From Planctomycetaceae bacterium (GTDB taxonomy: Bacteria; Planctomycetota; Planctomycetia; Planctomycetales; Planctomycetaceae), in assembly GCA_020426425.1 (NCBI GenBank), contig JAGQQB010000062.1, positions 1 to 12,036 on the forward strand: a stretch of 12,036 nucleotides of DNA, in the 5' to 3' direction. Under the pieces are notes generated by a model. The model was not told where the DNA came from, ran no database searches, and saw nothing but the letters and a program-made list of their open reading frames with translations. The position numbers and the translations under genes were made by a program. Below, piece after piece: positions 1 through 6,294 of the stretch (the stretch's first letter is position 1; each line of letters starts with the position of its first letter).

Positions 1-754
1 TGCGCTGGCGTTTCAGGGAACAGCGCCAGCGTTGCAGACCCTCTGCCTGATCTTCGGACTCTCGTTGGGGGTCATCTCCTGCTTGAGCATGACGCTGGGG
101 AATCTCGCCGCATACACCCAAAACAACCTCAAACGGATGCTCGCCTATTCCACCATCGCGCACGCTGGCTACATGGTGATGGCGATTTCCGCATTGATGG
201 TCCTGATCTCAGATGGTTCCGATCCGGTCTCCGCCGCCGCCTGTATTGAAGGCTTGATGTACTACATCGCGGTCTACCTGTTCATGAACCTCACCGCATT
301 CGCCATCGTCGCCTTCGTTCGCAATGAGACTTTCCGCGAAGACATCGATGCCTACAACGGCCTGTCGGCCAGTGGCCCGATCACCAAGTTGCTCTGCCTG
401 TGCCTGCTGTTCGCGTTCGTCAGTCTGATTGGTCTGCCCCCGATGGCTGGCTTCTTCGGGAAATTCGCCATCTTCGCGTCCGCGCTCAAGGCGGGTAGTG
501 TCCACTGGTTCCTGTGGGTGGTGCTCGTGTTGGGTGGCCTCAATACAGTGTTCAGTCTGTTCTACTACCTGCGTGTGCTGCGGGCCGTCTTTATTCTGCC
601 GCCGGCAGACGAGACCAAGACCGTGGAAATCCCGGGCTTCAACGGAGCCTATGTCGCTCTGATCACGCTGCCGATCCTTGCCTTGGGGATGTCGACCCTG
701 ATGGGCGATCTGAGCAGCACCGCGCACGAAGTCGCACAGCACCTGTTCCAATAA
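1..754 (+). CDS. nuoN: NADH-quinone oxidoreductase subunit N, C-terminal part (5' end outside window)
   Basis: This is the C-terminal half of a proton-pumping antiporter-like subunit of respiratory complex I, an inner-membrane protein. The frame is open from base 2 with no stop, so the gene starts upstream; about 250 residues are visible, while the family is usually near 500. The signature GNLAAYTQNNLKRMLAYS followed by an AHAGYM stretch lies near bases 98-180. This is the conserved helix-loop segment with the functional lysine of Nuo L/M/N proteins. A second conserved lysine is in the motif GLPPMAGFFGKF near bases 430-470. Several hydrophobic helices are evident, and a polar C-terminal tail ends at TAA. 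It is probably the last nuo gene of its operon, and the next gene begins 33 bases downstream. The lysine motifs separate it from generic transporters. NuoN is preferred over NuoM or NuoL from the short C-terminus and the QxNLKRxLAYSxIAHxGY form. Confidence 0.93.
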   Translation, partial: ALAFQGTAPALQTLCLIFGLSLGVISCLSMTLGNLAAYTQNNLKRMLAYSTIAHAGYMVMAISALMVLISDGSDPVSAAACIEGLMYYIAVYLFMNLTAFAIVAFVRNETFREDIDAYNGLSASGPITKLLCLCLLFAFVSLIGLPPMAGFFGKFAIFASALKAGSVHWFLWVVLVLGGLNTVFSLFYYLRVLRAVFILPPADETKTVEIPGFNGAYVALITLPILALGMSTLMGDLSSTAHEVAQHLFQ

Positions 755-787
755 TCTTCCGCACCTTTTGACTGACCCAGCTCGCTC

Positions 788-1210
788 ATGGCCGTTATCG
801 CGATCAACGAACTGCTCAACGATCTGCTGATCGCCATTCACCGCAGTCTGGTGCTATTCGCGGACGAAGTCTCGCCGTGGGCGTCTGAGTCGGCTCAGGC
901 ATTCCAGAGCGAAGTGACTTCCCTCGCCCAGCGGCAACGCGTGGACGTCGGACGAATCGCAGCGCTGCTCAATCAGCGGGGCGAAGCGATCGACTTCTCC
1001 TACTTCCCGCACGAATTCACGAGTCTGCACTTCGTCTCGCTCGACTACCTCGCCGAACGGCTCATCGCCGGTCAGCGCGAACTGGTCAGCCAATTGGAAG
1101 CTGCCGTCGACGGCCTGTCCGACGATCCACAGGCGCAAGAAGTCCTGCGAACGGTCGCGACCTCGCAGCGTGAAGGACTCGTGCAATTGCTGGCGAGTGC
1201 TCCGAAGTAA
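788..1210 (+). CDS. Small all-helical protein, possibly ferritin-like; function unknown
   Basis: This 140-residue protein has no signal peptide or membrane segment, so it is probably cytoplasmic. Its sequence suggests about four amphipathic helices (roughly residues 3-24, 32-64, 78-110 and 113-137). Acidic and histidine residues that could bind metal occur in them, for example His18, Glu27, His75, Glu76, His81 and Glu90. The pattern resembles small four-helix-bundle (ferritin-like) proteins, but no ExxH metal motif is clear enough to claim a di-iron site. It starts at ATG without a good Shine-Dalgarno sequence, 33 bases after nuoN, and ends 18 bases before the kinase gene, so it is probably transcribed with nuoN. 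Its base composition resembles nuoN more than the kinase. I do not recognise a named family; coding status is well supported by length, spacing and codon pattern. Confidence 0.75.
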   Translation: MAVIAINELLNDLLIAIHRSLVLFADEVSPWASESAQAFQSEVTSLAQRQRVDVGRIAALLNQRGEAIDFSYFPHEFTSLHFVSLDYLAERLIAGQRELVSQLEAAVDGLSDDPQAQEVLRTVATSQREGLVQLLASAPK

Positions 1211-1228
1211 CTGGCGGGAGAACACACC

Positions 1229-2647
1229 ATGGACAAGGCCCAAACCGTCTTGAGGTTTCCGTTCCTCAATTGGGCCTGGGGGGACCATGCGGTCTGCTTA
1301 TCGGACCAGCACACCCGATATGAGATTGATGACGTGCTTGGTGCCGGGGGGTTGGGTGTCGTGTTTTCCGCACAGGGTCGGGCATTGAAGACCCTCAGGC
1401 TTCATGACCAGCGGCATGTAGGCCCGGTGAGCCAGGCGGCATTCTCAACTGAGTATGCCAACCGTCGCGCGAAGTTCGTCGATTGGTTGCGCTCTCCCGA
1501 AGGGCAAAACCAAAACTATCGACTCCAGCGGGAGGCAGCCATCCTCAGCCGGTTGACGCACCCCCATGTTGTGAAAGTCCAGGGGTCCGTTGGGCGCGTC
1601 AACCTTGCGTCACACGTTCATTTGCGCTACTTCATGATGGAGCAGCTTGCCGGGACGACGCTGAAGACCATCTTTACGGACCACTTGAATCGTGGCTATC
1701 CGCGTGATTATGCACGCATCTGCCTGATTGCCTATCGGATCTGCTGGGGATTGTCCGCTCTGCATGATCTCGGGATTGTCCATCGAGACCTCAAACCCTC
1801 AAATGTCTTCATCAAGGACCAAGACCAGCCGTGCATTGTGGACTTGGGATTGGGCTGCCAATCTGCCGACACTTACGTCTCGGTGCAGAAGGACTCTCAG
1901 GGCATCGTTCTGGATGCGAATCAGCAACCTCACCCCAAACCGCCACTGACCCCGGACTTTGCCCCCTGGGAGCAGATTCATCCTCCTGTGGATCACCGGG
2001 AAGATGCCCGTATGGATCAGTTTGCCCTGGGGGTTATGTTGTATTTCTATGCGGCAAGCCAGTTTCCGTACCCCGATCTTAGTCGCAATGCCAGTGCACG
2101 CGCGCCAGGAAACTCCTATGTCGTGCCCGCACTATTCACGTTTGATGCCCATGTCCCCGCTGCCTACGTAGCGTTGACGAATCGCCTGCTCCAGAAAACG
2201 CCGGACGACAGGTTCACCAACATCCGTGATGTGATGGCTCATCTGGAACAGATGGTTCCTCCAGAGACGCATCTCGCAGTTCGTTCCGAAGCCGTCGGCG
2301 TCGTTTCAGGTGGTGCGACCCGACCAGATGTCCGAGATCTCATCGAGGCGTGCCGCACGCTCCGTCATGAACTGGCAACCGATGTGAGCCTGACTCCAGG
2401 ACAGATCACTCAAGAGAGACTGAGGACATTAAGAGAAAACCAGCGAATCAAGCTTGCTGGGGTGATCCCTTCACCCGTTTCAGACGTTTACACCAGGGCA
2501 ATTGAGCGAGCATTGGACAATTTGCCGACCTCAACGACCGACAGTTTCGAGTTGCTGGAAGGCATCGACCAATTTGATCTCGCTGTCTCTGACTTAGCCA
2601 CTACGCTCGCCGAGATCGATCTTCTGCTTGCCCGCCGGGAGGTGTAA
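1229..2647 (+). CDS. Soluble eukaryotic-type serine/threonine protein kinase with helical C-terminal extension
   Basis: A 472-residue Hanks-type kinase that should phosphorylate Ser/Thr on proteins. The kinase elements are in order: glycine loop LGAGGLGVVF (37-46), ATP-anchoring Lys54 in RALK, C-helix Glu102 in REAAIL, catalytic loop HRDLKPSN (185-192, Asp187), metal-binding Asp205 in VDLGLG (DLG in place of DFG), an APE-like APWE (245-248), Asp263 in the F helix and Arg328 near the domain end. All catalytic residues are present, so it should be active. The stretch 55-98 between the lysine and the C helix is longer than usual and basic. Residues 363-472 form a helical tail without a transmembrane helix or PASTA, WD40 or TPR repeats, unlike many planctomycete kinases. 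The start ATG is preceded by GGGAG at 1216-1220 with an 8-base spacer. The gene follows the preceding one by 18 bases, and two small helical proteins follow. It looks less GC-rich than nuoN. Confidence 0.93.
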   Translation: MDKAQTVLRFPFLNWAWGDHAVCLSDQHTRYEIDDVLGAGGLGVVFSAQGRALKTLRLHDQRHVGPVSQAAFSTEYANRRAKFVDWLRSPEGQNQNYRLQREAAILSRLTHPHVVKVQGSVGRVNLASHVHLRYFMMEQLAGTTLKTIFTDHLNRGYPRDYARICLIAYRICWGLSALHDLGIVHRDLKPSNVFIKDQDQPCIVDLGLGCQSADTYVSVQKDSQGIVLDANQQPHPKPPLTPDFAPWEQIHPPVDHREDARMDQFALGVMLYFYAASQFPYPDLSRNASARAPGNSYVVPALFTFDAHVPAAYVALTNRLLQKTPDDRFTNIRDVMAHLEQMVPPETHLAVRSEAVGVVSGGATRPDVRDLIEACRTLRHELATDVSLTPGQITQERLRTLRENQRIKLAGVIPSPVSDVYTRAIERALDNLPTSTTDSFELLEGIDQFDLAVSDLATTLAEIDLLLARREV

Positions 2648-2769
2648 CGTGAAAACCAGCACAACATGCCGCAAGGCAAAGCAAAAGAACACATTGCGAC
2701 AATTTGAGCTTGATTTTCCTCAACCCCACACATTAAGGACGTAGTAATAGGTTAGGTCTACCGACGAGA

Positions 2770-3390
2770 ATGTATCCAATGTTGGCCACAAGACTTGTGG
2801 AATTCGTTCGTGTATTGCATACTCCCCGCAAGGGAGCTGTGGATCCGGTACGCACGCGGGGACAACAAGTGGTAGACGAAGCTAACGGGGTCTTCGATGG
2901 CCTGGATGACGTTGTGAGGGCGGCAAAGTGTACGGCGCAACGTCGCCGTCTTATTAGATTTCAGTCAGCGGTGGCCATCTTGGCGTCGAGACTGGAGGCT
3001 TTGGCCGACGAATTTAAGAAAGAAAAGGACGTCCGACCGGAAGCCATTGGGCACCTTCGCTTTCGATTCGATGAACTTGTCTCCCATTTCCACTACACCG
3101 TCCAAACACTCGATCTTGACAAGTCTCGCGAAGGCTCACTTCGCCAATCTGTGATCGCAGACATCCATGCACTTCAGGTCGTGGTCTGGGACCAATTACC
3201 CAAAGTTACGACACTTTCCCTCACCAAATCTGAGTGGGTCAATCGACTGACGTCGGCCGGAATTTCGGCTGCCACACTGGTGGCCAAGTTGAACACATTT
3301 CGACAAACAATCGAGTCCGAGATCGCCCGCGCTGGCGATGCTGTCAATCAGATGGCCGGACCCGTTCACTTCTTTGAATCCGACTTCTAA
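2770..3390 (+). CDS. Helical protein of unknown function downstream of kinase
   Basis: This 206-residue protein is predicted by eye to be nearly all alpha-helical, with no signal peptide, membrane segment or recognisable catalytic motif. A basic stretch (KCTAQRRRLIRF, 53-64) is followed by a long amphipathic helix (65-88). Later helices fall around 91-113, 122-142 and 152-195. I do not recognise the family. It lies 122 bases after the kinase stop, a gap long enough for its own promoter, although none is convincing. The in-frame stop at 2734-2736 confines the start to ATG 2770 or ATG 2779; ribosome-binding sequence upstream is weak. Sequence here is visibly more AT-rich than nuoN. Position suggests a substrate, scaffold or partner of the kinase, but that is inference from adjacency only. 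Confidence 0.7.
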   Translation: MYPMLATRLVEFVRVLHTPRKGAVDPVRTRGQQVVDEANGVFDGLDDVVRAAKCTAQRRRLIRFQSAVAILASRLEALADEFKKEKDVRPEAIGHLRFRFDELVSHFHYTVQTLDLDKSREGSLRQSVIADIHALQVVVWDQLPKVTTLSLTKSEWVNRLTSAGISAATLVAKLNTFRQTIESEIARAGDAVNQMAGPVHFFESDF

Positions 3391-3415
3391 CTGGCATTCG
3401 CCCAAGCCACACCAC

Positions 3416-3772
3416 ATGCCCATGAGCCTTCTCGAACAGACCATTGTTCGGCTGTTATCCGAAATCAGGGAAACAGCTGGCGTCTTTGCGTCGTTGCCTG
3501 CCGACCAGTGGGTCACGGTTCTGGGGCGATGCTGTGAAGCGACTCGGGATGTCCGCCTATTTGCCGCCCCTCCCAATGCGGTGGATGCCGACCTGACCAC
3601 AAAGATCGCGGTGTGTTTCCGCACTCTGCTGGCCAAACTTGAAGAGCTTGATCCAGATAAGATCTCGAATTCGGACACGCGCGAAGTGTTCAGCGACTAC
3701 GTCGAGAACATCCGCTTCCGCACCGAGCTATTCGAAGATCTCGCAGCGGGCAAACAGCCAGCCCAGGCGTAA
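3416..3772 (+). CDS. Small helical protein of unknown function, last gene of the kinase cassette
   Basis: A 118-residue, probably cytoplasmic protein. Its helices fall around residues 3-27, 29-50, 57-78 and 86-112, and a Cys pair sits at 39-40. There is no signal peptide, membrane helix or enzyme motif, and I do not recognise the family. The frame is open from an ATG at 3338, but that start would overlap the upstream gene by 53 bases and add a Pro- and Ser-rich, non-helical leader. The start is therefore placed at ATG 3416 (or 3422, two codons on), 25 bases after the upstream stop. No clear Shine-Dalgarno sequence precedes either. It ends just before a strong hairpin that appears to close the transcription unit. 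It is likely co-transcribed with the 206-residue gene; any link to the kinase is inferred. Confidence 0.65.
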   Translation: MPMSLLEQTIVRLLSEIRETAGVFASLPADQWVTVLGRCCEATRDVRLFAAPPNAVDADLTTKIAVCFRTLLAKLEELDPDKISNSDTREVFSDYVENIRFRTELFEDLAAGKQPAQA

Positions 3773-3779
3773 ACAGCAA

Positions 3780-3803
3780 CGCCCGCGAGATTGCTCGCGG
3801 GCG
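3780..3803. terminator. Perfect 10-bp hairpin between convergent genes, likely bidirectional terminator
   Basis: An inverted repeat with 10 paired bases (CGCCCGCGAG / CTCGCGGGCG) and a four-base ATTG loop starts 8 bases after the stop of the upstream + strand gene. On the + strand it is followed by a short pyrimidine run (CTCTT), and on the - strand by TTGCTGTTT. The U-tract is weak in both directions. The very GC-rich perfect stem and its place between convergent stop codons fit a terminator shared by both sides. Confidence 0.7.
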
Positions 3804-3814
3804 CTCTTAGCAGT

Positions 3815-3829
3815 CGGCTTCGGAAGCCG
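3815..3829 (-). terminator. Second short hairpin after the Fe-S carrier gene
   Basis: A 6-bp stem CGGCTT / AAGCCG with a three-base loop lies just after the - strand stop codon at 3835. It could help end transcription of the Fe-S carrier gene together with the stronger hairpin at 3780-3803. It has no U-tract of its own, and similar GC-rich hairpins can be dispersed repeats, so the role is uncertain. Confidence 0.3.
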
Positions 3830-3834
3830 CAGCC

Positions 3835-4164
3835 CTACACGCCAAAGCTTGAACCGCAGCCGCAGGTTCGGGTGGCGTTGGGGTTGTCGAAGGTGAAACC
3901 GTACTTGTCGAGATCGTTCTTGAAGCCGATCTTGGTGCCATCCAGGTACAGGTCGTGGGCCTTTTGGACGGCGATCTTCACCCCATGCTGCTCGGTGACG
4001 TGATCCTTCTCGGCGTCGACATTGGTGTCGAAGCCGAACAGGTAATCGAATCCACTGCAGCCGCCGCCGCGCACGCCGACGCGGAGCACGGTGTTTTCAG
4101 GATCAGAGCACTCGGAAATACGACGCTTGATTTCCGTGGCGGCTTCTTCGGACAGGTGTACCAT
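3835..4164 (-). CDS. Iron-sulfur cluster assembly carrier, IscA/HesB/ErpA family
   Basis: A 109-residue A-type carrier that receives Fe-S clusters and delivers them to apo-proteins in the cytoplasm. The three conserved cluster ligands are present: Cys36 in RGGGCSGF, and Cys101 and Cys103 in TCGCGSSF at the C-terminus. Length matches the family. The opening MVHLSEEAATEIK is typical of the family start. The frame extends to 4245, but the added 27 residues are not family-like, and a strong ribosome-binding site precedes ATG 4164. An additional Cys19 is not a family ligand. The sequence does not decide between IscA, ErpA and SufA, and no iscS/iscU or suf genes are adjacent, so no symbol is given. 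It is the third gene of a - strand run, 118 bases after the membrane protein gene, and it probably has its own promoter in that gap. Confidence 0.93.
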   Translation of the reverse strand: MVHLSEEAATEIKRRISECSDPENTVLRVGVRGGGCSGFDYLFGFDTNVDAEKDHVTEQHGVKIAVQKAHDLYLDGTKIGFKNDLDKYGFTFDNPNATRTCGCGSSFGV

Positions 4165-4171
4165 CTGTTTG

Positions 4172-4179
4172 TCTCCTCT
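4172..4179 (-). promoter_or_regulatory. Strong ribosome-binding site that fixes the start of the Fe-S carrier
   Basis: On the - strand the sequence AGAGGAGA lies 7 bases before ATG 4164. It is one of the best Shine-Dalgarno matches in the window, where many genes lack one. It supports the short 109-residue form over the longer open frame. Confidence 0.75.
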
Positions 4180-4282
4180 GTCTGGAAAGGACGAGTTCCG
4201 ACGGGCGGGATCCAGGCGCAATCGCCCGGTGAGTGTCGACTGCAAACATTATATCGGCGGACTGCCGCAGGCAATAGACCGC

Positions 4283-4822
4283 TTACCGACTCGGCGAAGA
4301 AACCGGCGTCTCGCCAGTCTCCCCGCTCGCCGACACGGTCACTGGCCGCACGGGCATGCTCAGCCACCAGGCGGCCCATAGCGCCAGGCCGACATGCACC
4401 ATGTTGATGTACATCGACGCCTTGTGCAGCGTCACAAATTGTGCTGTACGGGGCGATCCTGGCGGCGTAATCATGGCTTCCAGCGGCGAATACACCCACA
4501 CGTAGTCGGCAATCATCACCGCCAGGCAGGCCAGCGTCACGAACACGGGCACTCTGGTGCAACCGCAGCCGGAGTTTGCTGAACACGCGGTCCCATGCCG
4601 GACACCACTCAGCAGGAGCAGTGCCAGCAGGGCTGAGCCGACCAGCGCGAAGCCGACCACGTAATACGGTGGAAACCGCAACAGCACCAGTTGATCGCGA
4701 ACGACAGATTCAAAAGCCGGACTGGTGACTTCTTTCACCCCGGTAATCACAAACAGAGCCGCCGCCCCCACCCAGGCACAGAGCGCGAAGCGGGACCAGG
4801 CAATCAGTAGCCGTGTGAACAT
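4283..4822 (-). CDS. Four-helix integral membrane protein, DUF4149-like
   Basis: This 179-residue inner-membrane protein has four hydrophobic helices at about 8-28, 52-73, 91-111 and 136-155. The arrangement and motifs (WVGAAALFV in helix 1; FVTLHKASMYINMVHVGLAL leading into helix 4) resemble the DUF4149 / TMEM205-like group, whose biochemical role is not established. One loop between helices 2 and 3 holds three cysteines (80, 86 and 88; CSANSGCGC), an unusual feature that could bind metal or form disulfides. The C-terminal tail is Ser/Thr-rich and polar. The ATG has only a modest GAGAG upstream. It lies 66 bases after the LRR lipoprotein stop on the same strand, with a GACCGCC/GGCGGTC hairpin (4849-4875) in between. 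The family assignment is from recalled motif pattern and is moderate. Confidence 0.8.
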   Translation of the reverse strand: MFTRLLIAWSRFALCAWVGAAALFVITGVKEVTSPAFESVVRDQLVLLRFPPYYVVGFALVGSALLALLLLSGVRHGTACSANSGCGCTRVPVFVTLACLAVMIADYVWVYSPLEAMITPPGSPRTAQFVTLHKASMYINMVHVGLALWAAWWLSMPVRPVTVSASGETGETPVSSPSR

Positions 4823-4888
4823 GAGACTCTCAGATGGTGGAAACGGCAGACCGCCACGCGCTCCTGCGGGCGGTCGGCGTGCTATGGG

Positions 4889-5962
4889 TCACAACGTCTT
4901 CCCACCATAGTAGATCGTCGTCTGCTTGAGGTACTCTGACTTCAGTTTTTCGACCGCGCCCGGAGTCACCCCGGCATTCTCCAGACCGAGTTCCTTGAGT
5001 TGGGTGAGCAACCGAATCTGATTCAGCGCCACATCAATGATGCCAGTGCAGCCATCCAATCGCAGCACCTCCAACTTCTTCAGTCGCGGGAATTGCTGGA
5101 CGGCCCGCGGGGTCAAGTTATTGTGGCTGACATCGAGAATCCTCAGATTCTGGCACGCCTGAATCCCCTGCAGTGAGCCATCACCAATGTCAGATCCCGA
5201 GGCCCGCAGGATTTCCAGCTTGGGCATCTTGGCGATGTTCTCCAGCGCGTAAATCCCGAACTGACTGCCACTGAAGCTGAGTTCCTTGAGTTCCTTGAAC
5301 TCCCCTTTTTGCACCTGAATCGCGAATGGCTTGCCGGTCAGATTGCGGACGCCGTCCAATCGCAGCACTTCGAGATGCGGCAGCGGTCCAACATGCTGCA
5401 GTGAGATGTCGTCCACTAACGTTTCCTGCAGCGAAAGTTCCTGCAGCGATTCCAGCTTGCCGATCGATTCCAGGCAGGTGCCATCGATCCGCGGGGCACT
5501 GGCAAGATCGAGACTGCGCAACAGTGGCAGTACCGGGAGCCGATCAATCGTCGCCTTGGTAACGATCGTCTTCGACAAGTTGAGCGACTCCAGTTGGGCC
5601 AGCTTGCCCAGACCTTCGCAACCTGCATCAGTCACTTTGCTGAGCGACAGATCCAGTTCCGTGATCGCATCCAGCCCTTCCGCCAGCGAGGTCAGCTCAA
5701 TGAGCCGCTCGTCTGTCTTCTCATGTTGCGGCAAAGCGATGAACTCGGCAATGATCTGCTGTGGCGTCCGCACCACTGGTGCAGGCATTTCGGCTGGAGC
5801 CGGTTCGGTCGCTGGCACGTTCTCAGGCACCGGCGTTTCGGGGGCTTCCGTCGCCGTCTGCTGCGGGATCATCTCCTGCACTTTCTCACAGCCAGCAAAC
5901 GTCATCATCAGTGCCAGGCACATGCCGCTGGCAACCACATTCTGCAACGATCTCGTCAACAT
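4889..5962 (-). CDS. Leucine-rich-repeat lipoprotein
   Basis: This 357-residue protein has a lipoprotein signal peptide (residues 1-24) with lipobox FAGC, so Cys25 should be lipidated and the protein anchored to a membrane facing the periplasm. A Pro/Glu/Ala-rich linker (about 36-64) is followed by a short helical segment, then about ten leucine-rich repeats of 23-26 residues (97-350). The repeats follow the LxxLxLxxTxITDxGLxxL type, as in TITELDLSLSKVTDAG-like units. The exact repeat ITELDLSLSKVTDAG is at 100-114. Such repeats mediate protein binding; the partner is unknown. The protein ends with YYGGKTL. The start is supported by a good ribosome-binding site. It heads a - strand run with the membrane protein and the Fe-S carrier, and faces the divergent metallohydrolase gene across about 330 bases. 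Proteins of this design are abundant in planctomycetes. Confidence 0.9.
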   Translation of the reverse strand: MLTRSLQNVVASGMCLALMMTFAGCEKVQEMIPQQTATEAPETPVPENVPATEPAPAEMPAPVVRTPQQIIAEFIALPQHEKTDERLIELTSLAEGLDAITELDLSLSKVTDAGCEGLGKLAQLESLNLSKTIVTKATIDRLPVLPLLRSLDLASAPRIDGTCLESIGKLESLQELSLQETLVDDISLQHVGPLPHLEVLRLDGVRNLTGKPFAIQVQKGEFKELKELSFSGSQFGIYALENIAKMPKLEILRASGSDIGDGSLQGIQACQNLRILDVSHNNLTPRAVQQFPRLKKLEVLRLDGCTGIIDVALNQIRLLTQLKELGLENAGVTPGAVEKLKSEYLKQTTIYYGGKTL

Positions 5963-5969
5963 GACATGG

Positions 5970-5975
5970 ACTCCT
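5970..5975 (-). promoter_or_regulatory. Ribosome-binding site of the LRR lipoprotein
   Basis: AGGAGT on the - strand lies 7 bases before ATG 5962. An overlapping ATG a few bases upstream runs into TGA after three codons, so the site supports 5962 as the start and agrees with the signal peptide. Confidence 0.65.
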
Positions 5976-6046
5976 GAACAAAAGCAGGCACCGCATTTAG
6001 AGACACAACAGCGATATCATGCGCACGGAGCACGGTCGGATGCAAA

Positions 6047-6200
6047 TGGCGGTTGGCTTTTCGCAGGTGGCAGTTAGCCGTTGCCCATTGGCTGTCGATG
6101 GAACGATGGGGCAACATCAAGGGCGCTACCGATGACATCAATGCCCACCGCGCTCGACCCGTAAAAGGCCAACCGCGAAAAGCCATTCGCCAACGGCTAA
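6047..6200. repeat. Intergenic inverted and shuffled repeat modules
   Basis: An 18-base inverted pair lies at 6047-6064 and 6175-6192; its arms match at 16 of 18 positions (GCGAAAAGCC core, differing by two adjacent bases). A second module, GGCAACGGCTAA, appears in reverse at 6074-6085 and as GCCAACGGCTAA at 6189-6200 (11 of 12). The order of modules differs between sides: they are separated on the left and overlapping on the right. A third related piece, GGCCAACCGCG, lies at 6167-6177. The region lies between divergent genes and must also hold both promoters, but I found no convincing -35/-10 pair. It looks like a degenerate dispersed repeat family rather than an operator. Confidence 0.6.
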
Positions 6201-6294
6201 CCACCCCGTCGTTTGCGAAACAGGTGGCCGAGTCGGTAGCCTGCGACATCAACAACCGTTGATCGATCCGCTACCTGCTCGATGGAACCGTCAG

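Noticed and set aside
3..31. Inverted repeat CGCTGGCG / CGCCAGCG at the window start
   Set aside because: It lies inside nuoN coding sequence (Ala-rich loop codons) and is easily explained by GCG/GCC/CTG codon use.
209..841. 210-codon - strand frame opposite nuoN
   Set aside because: The translation is Gln/Glu/Arg/His-rich low-complexity sequence complementary to membrane-helix codons; nuoN is clearly the real gene.
2649..2744. GTG-started 31-codon frame right after the kinase stop
   Set aside because: Too short, no ribosome-binding site and no recognisable sequence; kept only as a point to check.
3978..4586. 202-codon - strand frame spanning the Fe-S carrier and membrane protein genes
   Set aside because: It overlaps two well-supported genes in another frame.
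4849..4875. GACCGCC / GGCGGTC hairpin between the LRR and membrane protein genes as a terminator
   Set aside because: The loop is long (13 bases) and no U-tract follows on the - strand, so termination is not supported.
5331..6077. 248-codon + strand frame opposite the LRR gene
   Set aside because: The Ser/Cys-rich translation is antisense to the LRR repeats, with no motif of its own.
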